From the NCBI RefSeq assembly GCF_025141935.1, contig NZ_CP081120.1:2998501-3062500 (forward strand): a stretch of DNA of 64,000 bases. Direction: 5' to 3'. Origin of the DNA: Sulfitobacter sp. S190 (GTDB taxonomy: Bacteria > Pseudomonadota > Alphaproteobacteria > Rhodobacterales > Rhodobacteraceae). Made by a program: the position numbers and the translations under genes. Numbering within the stretch: position 1 is the first letter of the stretch; each line of letters opens with the position of its first letter. This document shows positions 7,664-17,305 of the stretch, piece after piece. The notes under the pieces are model-generated. The model made no database searches. It was not told the origin of the DNA and was given only the letters and a program-made list of their open reading frames with translations.

Positions 7664-8692
7664 CTAGGAAAGTTTCATCAAACCTTCCCTTATGAAATCG
7701 ACAAACGCCCTAGCGTCGGAAAAGTAGTTCCTAAAGGCATCACGGATATTCGCCTCACTTTCGCCCCTCACAAGTACGATATCTGCGTCTTCACCAAACT
7801 CTCTTTCGAGATCATCGTAAGCCTCAATTGCCTTGTTCACATTTTCATACGCCCTTAGCTGAAGCGCATCTTCCTCCTCGCTCAAGTCAAAGCGAAAAAT
7901 CAAGATAGTATTCTTTTTGAAGTTGATGCCACGATCGGAAGTGCCACGCAGATTATCGAATGTCTGAAGTAAACCTAGGCGTCGATCAGCCGTGCGAAAC
8001 TCAGTTATCAACTTTTTGTCAGAAAGTTCCGAGCAGCAGGATTTCTGGCCCTCTACCGTTCGAGCTATGATCTCACTTGAGAGCTGGAAGTAACGCAAGT
8101 AATGCGACTGAGCGTCATCAAATTTGATTCGGTTAGAGGTTATCAGATCCGCAACTTCGACGGCAGTAGCCCAAGCATGTTGCGGCAGAGTTCGATATTG
8201 GATTTCAAGTTTTAGCCCATTCCAGGGTTTGCCCCCGACTGAATTAACTGAGTATTGATAAACGTCGTGTATGCCGCGATAGCCTGTCGATTTCGGCTTT
8301 TGTATATAGTCAAATTTCTGCGGGTCATGATTCAGATGATGTTTCCAGCGAGCACTGTGCATTGAACTTCTCACAGCGTGCAGATCCTCTACGTTGTTAA
8401 AGACCATTCTGCAGCCTGCAATATCGTGCATCGAGGAAAGCGGCATGTTGGGTTCACGCACCAGTTTATCAAGAATCGTATTTCTGCGTTTCAACCTCTG
8501 ACCAACCGATGTAGCGATTCCTTTCGAATGATTTCGAATATTCGCTTGGAAAGTATTCAAAATGTAAGCATGTGAAGCACGAAAGTTTTCGAGAACCCGA
8601 TTATCTTCGGATGTCGCACAATCCTTCACGATCCTTTTTCCGGCTGACCGTATTCTGCTGTTCGTGTATTTAGGACGGGCAAAATTAACCAT
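7664..8692 (-). CDS. stand-alone RelA/SpoT-domain protein
   Basis: 342 residues. Core synthetase motifs are present in order: MHDIAGCRMVFNNVEDLHAV, the substrate loop KPKSTGYRGIHDVYQY, and LEIQYRTLPQHAWATAVE with the conserved Glu and Gln. There is no N-terminal HD hydrolase and no TGS or ACT region, so it is neither a long Rel nor SpoT. The C-terminal 140 residues are not recognised. Relatives include small alarmone synthetases and toxic enzymes (ToxSAS, CapRel-type) that pyrophosphorylate nucleotides or tRNA. The gene is visibly AT-richer than its neighbours and uses AT-ending codons, suggesting horizontal acquisition. An AAGGGA site precedes the ATG at 8692. No separate antitoxin gene is apparent. 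Confidence 0.82.
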   Translation of the reverse strand: MVNFARPKYTNSRIRSAGKRIVKDCATSEDNRVLENFRASHAYILNTFQANIRNHSKGIATSVGQRLKRRNTILDKLVREPNMPLSSMHDIAGCRMVFNNVEDLHAVRSSMHSARWKHHLNHDPQKFDYIQKPKSTGYRGIHDVYQYSVNSVGGKPWNGLKLEIQYRTLPQHAWATAVEVADLITSNRIKFDDAQSHYLRYFQLSSEIIARTVEGQKSCCSELSDKKLITEFRTADRRLGLLQTFDNLRGTSDRGINFKKNTILIFRFDLSEEEDALQLRAYENVNKAIEAYDDLEREFGEDADIVLVRGESEANIRDAFRNYFSDARAFVDFIREGLMKLS

Positions 8693-8886
8693 AATTGCGT
8701 TCCCTTCTTCTCTAATGGGACCCTGTGCAACCGAAGAGCAGGAGGTGCAGCCGGTTCTTAGAGTTCTTGCCCAAGTTCTGCAGTTCGGTCAAAGAGCTTT
8801 CTGCCACCACAACCGGAGTGGGACCGCGCCCCGCTGCGCGGGACTCTCATCCCACCGTCTTTCATCAGCTTGGAAAACGGACAGCC
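8693..8886. other. intergenic region with hairpin between lepA and the RelA/SpoT-domain gene
   Basis: This holds the leader of the RelA/SpoT gene and the 3' flank of lepA. Around 8816-8856 there is a bulged hairpin: outer stem GTGGGA/TCCCAC and inner stem CCGCGC/GCGCGG around CCCGCT. No T-run follows it, so a classic terminator is not supported. Two short minus-strand frames here (one ending at 8712, one starting near 8867) lack recognisable homology. The segment's GC content differs from the RelA/SpoT gene. I cannot assign it. Confidence 0.35.
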
Positions 8887-10686
8887 TTAGCTGTCCATTT
8901 TCAGGGCGCTGATGAAAGCTTCCTGTGGAATATCCACTTTCCCGAACTGCCGCATCTTCTTCTTGCCGGCCTTCTGCTTGTCCAGCAGCTTGCGTTTGCG
9001 CGTCGCGTCGCCGCCGTAGCATTTGGCGGTCACGTCCTTGCGCATGGCGGAGAGGGTTTCGCGGGCGATGACCTTGCCGCCGATGGCCGCCTGGATCGGG
9101 ATTTTGAACATGTGGCGGGGGATGAGGTCCTTGAGCTTTTCCACCATCGCGCGGCCGCGTTGTTCGGCGCGGTCGCGGTGCACCATCGTGGAGAGCGCGT
9201 CGACGGGTTCGTCGTTGACGAGGATGCTCATCTTGACCAGCGCGTCGGTGCGGTAGCCGATCATCTGGTAGTCGAAGGAGGCGTAGCCCTTGGTCACCGA
9301 TTTGAGCCGGTCGTAGAAGTCGAAGACCACCTCGTTGAGCGGCAGATCGTAGACCACCATGGCGCGGGAGCCTGCGTAGGTCAGGTCTTCCTGTATGCCG
9401 CGGCGGTCCTGGCAGAGTTTGAGCACATCGCCGAGGTATTCGTCGGGCACGAGGATCGTCGCCTTGATCCGCGGCTCTTCGAGGTGGTCGACATGGGTCA
9501 GGTCGGGCATGTCGGCGGGGTTGTGCAGCTCGATCATCGTGTCGTCGCGCATGTAGACGTGGTAGATCACCGAGGGCGCGGTGGTGATAAGCTCGATGTT
9601 GTATTCGCGTTCAATCCGGTCGCGGATGACCTCGAGGTGCAAAAGCCCCAGGAACCCGCAGCGGAAGCCGAAGCCCAGCGCGGCGGATGTTTCCATCTCG
9701 AAGCTGAAGGAGGCATCGTTGAGTGCGAGTTTCTCGATGGCGTCGCGCAGGTCTTCGAACTCGGCGGAATCCACGGGGAAGAGCCCGCAGAACACCACGG
9801 GCTGGGCCGGTTTGAAGCCCGGCAGCGCGTCTTCGGTGCCTTTTTTCTCGGTCGTGATCGTGTCGCCCACGCGGGTGTCGCGCACCTGCTTGATGGAGGC
9901 GGTCAGGAAGCCGATTTCACCCGGCCCCAGTTCGTCGATTTCGGTCATGGCGGGGCGGAAGACACCGATGCGGTCCACGTGGTGGGTGGTCCCGTTCGAG
10001 AGCATCTTGATCCGGTCGCCCTTTTTCAGCTTGCCGTCCATGATGCGCACCAGAACGATCACGCCGAGGTAGCTGTCGTACCAGCTGTCCACCAGCATCG
10101 CCTTGAGCGGGGCGTCGCGCTCGCCCTTGGGGGCGGGCAGGTTGTGGACGATGGATTCGAGCGTTTCGACGATGCCCTGCCCCGTCTTGGCAGAGACCTG
10201 AATGGCGCCGGTGGCGTCGATGCCGATCACGTCCTCGATCTGTTCCGCGACGCGGTCGCAGTCGGACGCGGGCAGGTCGATCTTGTTCAGGACAGGCACG
10301 ATTTCGTGGTCGGCGTCAATGGCGTGGTAGACGTTGGCGAGCGTCTGCGCCTCGACGCCCTGGGTGCTGTCGACGACCAGCAGCGAGCCTTCGACCGCGC
10401 GCATGGAGCGGGAGACCTCGTAGGCGAAGTCAACGTGACCGGGGGTGTCGATCAGGTTGAGGACATAATCCTCGCCATTTTGGGCGGTATAGTTGATGCG
10501 GACGGTCTGCGCCTTGATGGTGATCCCGCGTTCGCGTTCGATGTCCATGCTGTCGAGCATCTGGTCCTTCATCTCGCGCGCGGAGACGGTGTTCGTTTCC
10601 TGAATCAGGCGATCGGCCAGCGTGGATTTCCCGTGGTCGATGTGCGCCACGATCGAGAAGTTCCGGATGTGTGAAAGCGGTGTCAT
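8887..10686 (-). CDS. lepA: elongation factor 4 (LepA)
   Basis: 599 residues, the usual length, from the ATG at 10686 ([20 protein letters not shown]). Longer in-frame starts to 10827 add an Arg/Pro-rich non-conserved extension and are rejected. GTPase motifs are G1 [10 protein letters not shown]2/switch I with [12 protein letters not shown]3 DTPGHVDF and G4 NKIDLP. The LepA-specific C-terminal domain includes [19 protein letters not shown] near the end. EF4 binds ribosomes and affects translocation and initiation under stress. It is transcribed alone, divergent from the porin gene. Confidence 0.98.
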   Translation of the reverse strand: MTPLSHIRNFSIVAHIDHGKSTLADRLIQETNTVSAREMKDQMLDSMDIERERGITIKAQTVRINYTAQNGEDYVLNLIDTPGHVDFAYEVSRSMRAVEGSLLVVDSTQGVEAQTLANVYHAIDADHEIVPVLNKIDLPASDCDRVAEQIEDVIGIDATGAIQVSAKTGQGIVETLESIVHNLPAPKGERDAPLKAMLVDSWYDSYLGVIVLVRIMDGKLKKGDRIKMLSNGTTHHVDRIGVFRPAMTEIDELGPGEIGFLTASIKQVRDTRVGDTITTEKKGTEDALPGFKPAQPVVFCGLFPVDSAEFEDLRDAIEKLALNDASFSFEMETSAALGFGFRCGFLGLLHLEVIRDRIEREYNIELITTAPSVIYHVYMRDDTMIELHNPADMPDLTHVDHLEEPRIKATILVPDEYLGDVLKLCQDRRGIQEDLTYAGSRAMVVYDLPLNEVVFDFYDRLKSVTKGYASFDYQMIGYRTDALVKMSILVNDEPVDALSTMVHRDRAEQRGRAMVEKLKDLIPRHMFKIPIQAAIGGKVIARETLSAMRKDVTAKCYGGDATRKRKLLDKQKAGKKKMRQFGKVDIPQEAFISALKMDS

Positions 10687-11007
10687 GGGCCTGATATGTA
10701 GGGGTTTGGGGGGCTGGTCAAGCAGTGATGTGCGCGGTGCGGCGACGTGGCAAAGCGGGCGCGGCGCCGCCCTGCCCGCGCGTCGCCTGCGCGGCGGCAT
10801 CGCGCAGCACGGTTGCGGGAGTTTCACGGTTATGTCGCTTTGCGGGTTTGCGGACTATCGCGGGCCGGTGCCGCGGGTTACGCTGGAGCAATCACGCCGC
10901 CGCGATCAGACGTGCACATCCGTGACTTGCATCTTTGGAACCGAATGGTCCATTACTTGCCCTGCACCGATTTCGCGCCGCGGCGCCCTTCACACAGGAG
11001 AATCTTC
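10687..11007. other. divergent intergenic region between lepA and the porin gene
   Basis: 321 bases with no convincing gene. It must carry the promoters of lepA (minus) and of the porin (plus). A very GC-rich segment around 10750-10800 contains self-complementary GCGCGGCGCCGC. A porin ribosome-binding site (AGGAG, 10996-11000) is clear. No good sigma70 boxes could be picked by eye. Confidence 0.4.
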
Positions 11008-12096
11008 ATGGCTTTGACCGTCCGAAAACTCACCTATGCGCTGCCCTTTGCCGTATTGGTCCCCGCAACCGCCCACGCGCAGGACGCGTCTCCGTGGGAC
11101 TTTTATGGCCAGCTGAACCTCGGCATCATCAATGTCGACGATGGCAGCGATACGGAAACCAGCTTTACCGACAACGACAACTCCAACAGCCGCTTCGGGC
11201 TGATCTTTAGCCAGGATCTGGCGAACGGAGGGCAATTCCGGTTCCACTTCGAAACCGCCGTCGGGTTCACCGGATCCAGCAGCATCACCCGCGAGGACAA
11301 TGATTTCGACGCCAATTACCGCCGCACGGAATTGCGCAAGTTCGAGATCATCTATGACACGCCCAACATTGGCCGGTTCAGCTTTGGCCAGGGGTCGATT
11401 GCGACCGATAGCGTGGCCGAAGCCGATCTGTCGGGCACCAGCGTGATCGCCTATTCCAGCCTGCAGGATCAGGCGGGCAGCCAGATTTTCCGTGGCCCGG
11501 ACGGCAGCGATTCAGGGGTGACGGTCGGCAACGCGTTTTCCGCCTTTGACGGGGGCCGCCGGTTCCGGCTGCGGTATGACACGCCCGAATACAACGGTTT
11601 CGTGTTCTCGGTGTCGGGCGGCGAAGAAGTGCTGGCCAGCGGCAATGACGATGAATTCTACGACGCGGCGATCACCTACAACCGTGATTACGGCGACTAC
11701 AAGGTGTTGGGGCGCGTGGGCTATTCCATCCGCGACAGCGACGAGGAGCTGCTGCTGGGCTCTACCGCGGTTCTGCATGAACCGACGGGCCTGAGCCTGC
11801 ATGTGGCGGCCGGCCGTCAACAGGAAGGCGAGGCGAATTACGTATATGTCAAAGGTGGCTACCAACGCGACTGGTTCGCGGTGGGCCGCACGTTTCTGTC
11901 GGTCGATTACTATCGCGGCGATGATTTCGACACCATCGGATCGGAAAGCACGTCTTACGGGATCGCCGCGGTCCAGAAGCTCGACGCCTATAATGTTGAG
12001 CTCTATGCCAGCTACCGCACTTTCGAATACGAAGGCGGCGCATCGGCGGTCGATGATATCGACGTGACCTTTGTCGGGGCGCGCTGGAAGTTCTGA
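11008..12096 (+). CDS. outer-membrane porin
   Basis: 362 residues from the ATG at 11008, eight bases after an AGGAG site. A signal peptide (LPFAVLVPATAHAQDA) is followed by a mature start DFYGQLNLGIINVDDG, typical of general porins. Alternating hydrophobic strands follow (for example FRLRYDTPEYNGFVFSVSGG), and the protein ends in WKF with the terminal Phe needed for BAM-dependent insertion. It should form a beta-barrel diffusion channel. Monocistronic, with a terminator immediately downstream. Confidence 0.88.
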   Translation: MALTVRKLTYALPFAVLVPATAHAQDASPWDFYGQLNLGIINVDDGSDTETSFTDNDNSNSRFGLIFSQDLANGGQFRFHFETAVGFTGSSSITREDNDFDANYRRTELRKFEIIYDTPNIGRFSFGQGSIATDSVAEADLSGTSVIAYSSLQDQAGSQIFRGPDGSDSGVTVGNAFSAFDGGRRFRLRYDTPEYNGFVFSVSGGEEVLASGNDDEFYDAAITYNRDYGDYKVLGRVGYSIRDSDEELLLGSTAVLHEPTGLSLHVAAGRQQEGEANYVYVKGGYQRDWFAVGRTFLSVDYYRGDDFDTIGSESTSYGIAAVQKLDAYNVELYASYRTFEYEGGASAVDDIDVTFVGARWKF

Positions 12097-12125
12097 TTAA
12101 CCGAAAATTTGCGGAAACCTGACAC

Positions 12126-12159
12126 AAGGGGGTGCGGCACGGCGCCCCCTTTGCGTTTT
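12126..12159 (+). terminator. rho-independent terminator of the porin gene
   Basis: A stem of AAGGGGG paired with CCCCCTT (12126-12132 with 12145-12151, extended by GC pairs) is followed by TTGCGTTTT, beginning 30 bases after the porin stop. Confidence 0.65.
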
Positions 12160-12271
12160 CGTGAATTGCCCCGTTGGCGATATTGCGCCATATTGCACTC
12201 ACGAGGCAGAGCAGTGTTGCATCCAATACGGGGAAAACCCCGACGCGACACGCGCAAAAAAAGGCAGTGAT

Positions 12272-12637
12272 ATGAAATCAGTTCTGATGGGGCTGGCAGC
12301 CCTGAGTGTTCTTGCCGCCTGTGGTGGTGGCAATCGCGATGTTGCAACGCGCGCCAGTTTCATGGCCCCCAGCAGCACACTCTATGCCACAGGACCGGTT
12401 CAGCGGGCCTGTCTGGCGCAGGACCGCCGTGCGGCCAGCAAGGCGCGCTGCGGGTGCGTTCAGGCGGTCGCAGACCGTGCGCTGAGCGCGGGCGAGCAGC
12501 GCCGCGGCGTTCAGGCGTTCAAGGACCCCCACAAGTTGCAGGTCTGGCGGCAGTCCGACCGCGCCAGTGACAACGCCTTCTGGCGCACGTGGAAAGCGTT
12601 CGGTCAGGATGCCGCGCGCCAGTGTCGCGCCACCTGA
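12272..12637 (+). CDS. small lipoprotein, conserved in Rhodobacterales
   Basis: 121 residues from the ATG at 12272. The signal peptide ends in a lipobox LAAC with the lipidated Cys at residue 17, so it should be a membrane-anchored periplasmic lipoprotein. The mature part has QRACLAQDRRAASKARCGCV with three cysteines and ends in ...AARQCRAT. I recall similar small lipoproteins in this order, some labelled arginine transporter without support. No enzymatic motif is visible. Confidence 0.72.
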   Translation: MKSVLMGLAALSVLAACGGGNRDVATRASFMAPSSTLYATGPVQRACLAQDRRAASKARCGCVQAVADRALSAGEQRRGVQAFKDPHKLQVWRQSDRASDNAFWRTWKAFGQDAARQCRAT

Positions 12638-12650
12638 GATCGGGCGTTCG

Positions 12651-13115
12651 TCAGATTTGCGGCTGGGTCGGTTCGCCGAACCGGTCGGTCAGACGTTTGA
12701 TGATCTGATCGCGGGCGGCGCGGAATTGCGTCAGCTTGGCGTCGCGCCCTTCGCCGATGCCGGTCGGGTCGAGGATGGGCCAGTATTCGACATCCAGATG
12801 AAAGAACCGCGTCAGCTCAAGCGCCCTGCGTTGGCTGGCCGGGGACAGGGCGATCACCAGATCGAATGACGACAAATCATCGCCCCACTGTTCCATTTCA
12901 TCAAAGCTGCGCGAGCGGTGCCGCGACAGTTCGACATCCATTTCCTGACACACCGCGATCGAGAAGCCGTCGATTTCGAGATCGTTCTTGACCCCCACCG
13001 ACTGCACATAGGTTTCGGTGCCGTAGAATTTCTTCATGATGCCTTCGGCCATGGGGGACCGGACGGCGTTGTGATCGCAACAAAAGAGCACCGATTGAGG
13101 CAGATCCTTTTCCAA
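12651..13115 (-). CDS. low-molecular-weight phosphatase family protein
   Basis: 154 residues. The P-loop C-x5-R-S signature is present as CDHNAVRSPMAEG near the N-terminus, and the acid motif DPTG sits near the C-terminus. This fold covers LMW protein-tyrosine phosphatases and arsenate reductases. The P-loop reads CDHNAVR rather than the classical CxGNxCR, so the second cysteine of tyrosine phosphatases is replaced by Val. It lies two bases downstream of the UPF0262 gene and is the last gene of the hisD-UPF0262-phosphatase group. The physiological substrate is unknown. Confidence 0.85.
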   Translation of the reverse strand: MEKDLPQSVLFCCDHNAVRSPMAEGIMKKFYGTETYVQSVGVKNDLEIDGFSIAVCQEMDVELSRHRSRSFDEMEQWGDDLSSFDLVIALSPASQRRALELTRFFHLDVEYWPILDPTGIGEGRDAKLTQFRAARDQIIKRLTDRFGEPTQPQI

Positions 13116-13117
13116 CC

Positions 13118-13597
13118 TCAGCCCCCGAAGTGCAGCACGCAGATCAGGGTAAAGAGGCGGCGCGCGGTGTCGATGTCGATCTCGGCCTTGCCCTCCAGCC
13201 GTTCCTGAAGCACGCGGCTGCCCTCCATGTGGATCCCGCGCCGCGCCATGTCGATAGTTTCGATCTGGGCGGGGGGCAGTTTTTTCACCGCGTCGAAGTA
13301 GCTTTCGCAGATCTGGAAGTAATCCTTGACCACTTGCCGGAACGGCCCGAGCGACAGGTGGAATTCGGCCGCTTTTTCGGCGTCTTCCGTGCTCACGTCA
13401 AAGACCAGCCGCTTGTCACGGATCGACAGGCCCAGATGATAGGGCCCCGGCGGGACAGGCCGCGCATCGCGCACCGGCAGCACGAAAGAATTGTCTTCGA
13501 GCAGGTCGAACATGGCCACTTTGCGCTCTTGCTCGATCTCGGGCGTGGGCGGCGGCAGGTTCGCGTCGTCAAGGACGATATGGGTAATGGTGGACAT
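13118..13597 (-). CDS. UPF0262 family protein
   Basis: 159 residues. It matches the conserved alphaproteobacterial UPF0262 family over its whole length; landmarks are ITHIVLDD at the start, FDLLEDNSF, the segment GPYHLGLSIRDKRLVFDV and the C-terminal GRARRLFTLICVLHF-like end. Soluble, with no known activity. It sits between hisD (82 bases upstream) and the LMW phosphatase gene, an arrangement common in this class. Confidence 0.9.
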   Translation of the reverse strand: MSTITHIVLDDANLPPPTPEIEQERKVAMFDLLEDNSFVLPVRDARPVPPGPYHLGLSIRDKRLVFDVSTEDAEKAAEFHLSLGPFRQVVKDYFQICESYFDAVKKLPPAQIETIDMARRGIHMEGSRVLQERLEGKAEIDIDTARRLFTLICVLHFGG

Positions 13598-13679
13598 GGG
13601 AATGGCGCGGGCTCCAAGGGCTTGAGCCGTTTTGTAGCCCAGCGCCGGGGGGCTGGCAATCGCCCCCGACGTGACGTTT

Positions 13680-14981
13680 TCAGCCGTTGAGTTTGCGCAG
13701 GCGGGCGGTCACCGACAGGCCGTGGGCCTCGAGGCTTTCGGAGGCGGCGAGGGTTTCGGCCCCCGGCCCGATGGCGCGCAGGGCTTCGGGCGTCATCCGT
13801 GCCAGCGTCGTGCGCTTCATGAAGTCGAGCACCGACAGCCCCGACGAGAACCGCGCGGAGCGGGCCGTGGGCAAGACGTGGTTGGGCCCGCCGATGTAGT
13901 CCCCGATCGCCTCGGGCGTCCATTGGCCCAGAAATATGGCGCCCGCGTGGGTGATTTGGTCGGCCAGCGCCTCAGGGTCGGCCACGCACAGTTCGAGGTG
14001 TTCGGGAGCGATCCGGTCCGACAGGGTGGCCGCCGTTTCAAGGTCCGGCACGGTGATGATCGCGCCGTAGTCCCGCCAGCTGGGCCCCGCGATATGTTTG
14101 CGTTGCAGCGTTTGCAGATGCCGGTCCACCGCCGCGGAAACCGCTTTGCCCAGAGCGGGATCGGTGGTGATCAGGATCGACTGGGCGCTTTCGTCGTGTT
14201 CGGCCTGGCTGAGCAGGTCGAGCGCGATGAAGTCGGGATCATTGTCGCCATCCGCGATCACCAGAATCTCGGACGGCCCCGCGATCATGTCGATGCCGAC
14301 CTTGCCGAAGACACGCCGCTTGGCCGCCGCCACAAAGGCATTGCCGGGCCCGGTGATCTTGTCCACAGGGGCGATCGTGTCGGTGCCGTAGGCCAGCGCG
14401 GCCACGGCCTGCGCGCCGCCGATGCGGTAGATTTCGTCGACACCCGAGATTTGCGCCGCCAGCAGCACCAGCGGGTTGAGCACGCCATCGGGTGTGGGCA
14501 CAACCATCGCGAGCCGCCCGACGCCCGCCACCTTGGCCGGGATCGCGTTCATCAACACAGAAGACGGGTAGGACGCCAATCCGCCCGGCACGTAAAGCCC
14601 TGCCGCGGATACCGCCGACCAGCGCCAGCCCAGCGTCGCGCCTGCCGCGTCGGTCCAGCTTTCGTCGGCGGGCAACTGGCGGGCGTGATAGGCGCGGATG
14701 CGGTCCGCGGCCAGTTCCAGCGCCGCGCGTTCGGCCTGCGAAACCTCTTCGACGGCGGCCGAAATTTCTTCGGCCGATATGCGCAAGGCTTGCGGCGTCA
14801 GGGCGACCCGGTCGAATTTCTCTGTCAGATCGATGACCGCGGCATCACCACGGGTACGCACATCCGCAATGATGTCGGCCACGATCTGATCGACATCGGG
14901 GCTGTCTTCGCGCTTGGCGCTCAGCAGAGCGGCAAAGGCCGTTTCGAAATCGGCGGCGGTGGCATCGAGGGTGACGGGCAT
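13680..14981 (-). CDS. hisD: histidinol dehydrogenase
   Basis: 433 residues from the ATG at 14981, with an AGGAG site just upstream. A longer frame to 15050 is rejected. HisD oxidises L-histidinol to L-histidine in two NAD-dependent steps, the last reactions of histidine synthesis. Hallmarks are YVPGGLASYPSSVLMN, GAQAVAALAYGT, the GPSEILVIAD loop, and SQAEHD and IAPEHLELCV, which contribute zinc-binding and catalytic Glu/His residues. No other his genes are in the window, so the pathway is scattered. The downstream neighbours UPF0262 and LMW phosphatase are probably cotranscribed. Confidence 0.97.
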   Translation of the reverse strand: MPVTLDATAADFETAFAALLSAKREDSPDVDQIVADIIADVRTRGDAAVIDLTEKFDRVALTPQALRISAEEISAAVEEVSQAERAALELAADRIRAYHARQLPADESWTDAAGATLGWRWSAVSAAGLYVPGGLASYPSSVLMNAIPAKVAGVGRLAMVVPTPDGVLNPLVLLAAQISGVDEIYRIGGAQAVAALAYGTDTIAPVDKITGPGNAFVAAAKRRVFGKVGIDMIAGPSEILVIADGDNDPDFIALDLLSQAEHDESAQSILITTDPALGKAVSAAVDRHLQTLQRKHIAGPSWRDYGAIITVPDLETAATLSDRIAPEHLELCVADPEALADQITHAGAIFLGQWTPEAIGDYIGGPNHVLPTARSARFSSGLSVLDFMKRTTLARMTPEALRAIGPGAETLAASESLEAHGLSVTARLRKLNG

Positions 14982-15086
14982 GCAAAGGCTCCTGCACTGC
15001 GGGCGGATCATGGGCGCGTCCGAGGTAGCGGGCTTTGCCCACCGCCTCAAGAGGGGTGCGTCACCAAGCGCGCACCCTGTCGGGCC

Positions 15087-15557
15087 TCAATTGGGATGGC
15101 GGGGCAATTTCCGGCTGGGCGCCACGTAGGGCCGCGTCACATCACGCAGTCCCACCTCGAGCGCTTCGACCTGCAGGCGGATGGCCCCATCGCCCGCCAG
15201 CGTCAGCGTCACGTGGCCCGACGGCGCATCCGTCTGCTCGAATGCGATTTGCAACAGCGACAGAACCGTATCGGGATCGCCCTTGGGGATGCCCTGGCTC
15301 GCCACACCCTGCACGTTGGAAAACACCAGAACCGATTGCACGCGCTCGGCGGCATGGCGTGTCTGGCCCTCGTCCTCCCAACGCACCCGGTTGAGCAGCA
15401 GCGCAAAGCGGCGCGCCGCCCTGTCCCACTGCATCTCGGAGGCGGGAAACACCGCATCCTGCGCAAGGCTCGAGATAACCTCGAGATCGCCGGCATCCAT
15501 CGCACCAAGGTTCAGCGGCTGCTCTGCACCGTCTTCGAATGTCGCGTCCTGGGCCAT
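15087..15557 (-). CDS. DUF2948 family protein
   Basis: 156 residues. The sequence LNLGAMDAGDLEVISSLAQD, then MQWDRAARRFALLLNRVRWE and VLVFSNVQGVASQGI, is characteristic of DUF2948 proteins, which lie between murA and hisD in Rhodobacterales. The start overlaps the murA stop by one base, so translation is coupled. It is soluble, of unknown function, and was probably kept here by cotranscription with cell-wall and histidine genes. Confidence 0.9.
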   Translation of the reverse strand: MAQDATFEDGAEQPLNLGAMDAGDLEVISSLAQDAVFPASEMQWDRAARRFALLLNRVRWEDEGQTRHAAERVQSVLVFSNVQGVASQGIPKGDPDTVLSLLQIAFEQTDAPSGHVTLTLAGDGAIRLQVEALEVGLRDVTRPYVAPSRKLPRHPN

Positions 15558-16825
15558 TATTCCTTGATCCGTTCAATGTCGGCACCGATGCCGCGCAGTT
15601 TCGTCACCACATGCTCATACCCGCGATCGAGGTGATAGACACGCGAAACCGTTGTTTCACCCTCGGCGGCCATTCCCGCAAGGATCAGCGACACCGATGC
15701 GCGCAGATCGGTTGCCATCACCGGGGCACCGCGCAGCCGGTCGACACCGGTGACGATCGCGCGCCCGCCCTGCACATCGATATCCGCCCCCATGCGGATC
15801 AGTTCCGGCGCATGCATGAACCGGTTCTCGAAGATTTTTTCCTCCAGCGTCGACACCCCGTCGGCGGTGCACAGGAGCGCCATCATCTGGGCCTGCAGAT
15901 CGGTCGGAAACCCAGGGAAGGGTTCGGTCGTCACGTCCACGGCCTTTACCCGGTCGGCACGGCGGCGGACCTTCAGACCGGCCTCTGTCTCGGTCACGTC
16001 GATACCGGCGGCATCCAGCTTTTCGCAAAACGCCCCCACCAGATCGATGCGGCCACCCAGACACTCCACCTCGCCGCCGCAAATCGCCGGTGCTAGCATG
16101 TAGGTGCCCAGTTCGATCCGGTCGGTGACCACGGGATGAGTGGCGGCACCGAGCCGGTCAACGCCCTGAATGGTGACGGTCGATGTGCCGTCGCCGTCGA
16201 TCTGTGCACCCATGCGGCGCAGGCAATCGGCCAGATCGACGATTTCGGGTTCGCGCGCGGCGTTGTTGATGACGGTGGTGCCCTTGGCGAGGGTCGCGGC
16301 CATCATGATGTTTTCCGTCGCGCCGACCGAGGCGAACGGGAAATCGATGACCGCGCCGCGCAAGCGCCCCCCCGCCGCCTTGGCGTACAGATATCCATCG
16401 CGCAGATCGATGTCGGCCCCCATCAGCGCCAGCCCGTCGGTGTGGATGTCCATGGGGCGTGCACCGATGGCACAGCCGCCGGGCAGCGACACCTCGGCAT
16501 ACCCTTCGCGCGCGAGCAGCGGGCCCAGCACGAGGTTCGACGCGCGCATCTTGCGCACGATGTCATATTCGGCCCGGGTATTGATTGTGCCGTGGCAGGA
16601 CATGGCCAGCACACGGCCTTCCTGCAGGGACGTGACTTCGGCCCCCAGCGACTGCAGCAACTGCGTCATGGTGCGGATGTCCGACAGGCGCGGCGCATTG
16701 GTCAGGGTCAACGGCTCTTCGCTCAGCAATGTGGCGGGCATCAGCGTCAGGCAGGCGTTCTTGGCGCCCGCAATCGGTATTTGCCCGCTCAGCGCGCCGC
16801 CGCCCCGTACCAGAATCGAATCCAT
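15557..16825 (-). CDS. murA: UDP-N-acetylglucosamine 1-carboxyvinyltransferase
   Basis: 422 residues, full length. MurA transfers enolpyruvate from PEP to UDP-GlcNAc, the first committed step of peptidoglycan synthesis in the cytoplasm. Lys22-Asn23 are in GAKNACL. The PEP/fosfomycin-reactive cysteine is Cys118 in [13 protein letters not shown], and C-terminal [12 protein letters not shown] and RIRGAD-type motifs are present. A Cys rather than Asp at 118 predicts fosfomycin sensitivity at the target level. It is two bases downstream of a small hypothetical gene and overlaps DUF2948. Confidence 0.98.
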   Translation of the reverse strand: MDSILVRGGGALSGQIPIAGAKNACLTLMPATLLSEEPLTLTNAPRLSDIRTMTQLLQSLGAEVTSLQEGRVLAMSCHGTINTRAEYDIVRKMRASNLVLGPLLAREGYAEVSLPGGCAIGARPMDIHTDGLALMGADIDLRDGYLYAKAAGGRLRGAVIDFPFASVGATENIMMAATLAKGTTVINNAAREPEIVDLADCLRRMGAQIDGDGTSTVTIQGVDRLGAATHPVVTDRIELGTYMLAPAICGGEVECLGGRIDLVGAFCEKLDAAGIDVTETEAGLKVRRRADRVKAVDVTTEPFPGFPTDLQAQMMALLCTADGVSTLEEKIFENRFMHAPELIRMGADIDVQGGRAIVTGVDRLRGAPVMATDLRASVSLILAGMAAEGETTVSRVYHLDRGYEHVVTKLRGIGADIERIKE

Positions 16826-16827
16826 CG

Positions 16828-17016
16828 TCAGCTGTCCTTGTCCTGTGCGCCTGTCCGGGCGGTTGTGTCGCCCGCCCCATCACCCTGGTCCGTGCGGGCG
16901 CGTGATTGCGCCTTGCGACGCGCCATATTGGCCTTCAGCGCCTGTTTCAAGCGCGCCTCTCGGGCCTGTGCCTTGACGGTCTTTGATGAGGGTCGGGACG
17001 GTGTTTGCTCTGCCAT
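16828..17016 (-). CDS. small basic protein upstream of murA
   Basis: 62 residues, very rich in Lys, Arg, Ala and Ser, with a predicted helical segment [20 protein letters not shown]. It has no hydrophobic segment. It is two bases upstream of murA and very probably cotranscribed. The sequence looks like the conserved short DUF-less protein seen in front of murA in related genomes. The low-complexity composition limits confidence. Confidence 0.65.
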   Translation of the reverse strand: MAEQTPSRPSSKTVKAQAREARLKQALKANMARRKAQSRARTDQGDGAGDTTARTGAQDKDS

Positions 17017-17110
17017 GGGGCCTGTCTATCGCAGGGCGCCGAATTGGTCCAGATTTGCGCGGAATTTGGGTTGCGTGGGGCCACAAATGGGTCTAATCAC
17101 CCCGCACCGG

Positions 17111-17186
<76 letters not shown>

Positions 17187-17305
17187 GTTTCCCCCACCCG
17201 ATTCTGTTCCACGATACGGGCCGCCGCATGCGGGGCTTCATCTTGCCCTTAAACTCAATTCTAGGGGCCGCAAACGGGTGCCGACGCGGGCGTGGGCGCG
17301 CTCGG

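Noticed and set aside
8725..10674. A 649-codon plus-strand frame
   Set aside because: It is antisense to lepA, whose identity is certain. His/Val/Asp-rich repetitive sequence is typical of a shadow frame in GC-rich DNA.
13671..15635. A 654-codon plus-strand frame
   Set aside because: It is antisense to hisD and DUF2948 with no recognisable domains.
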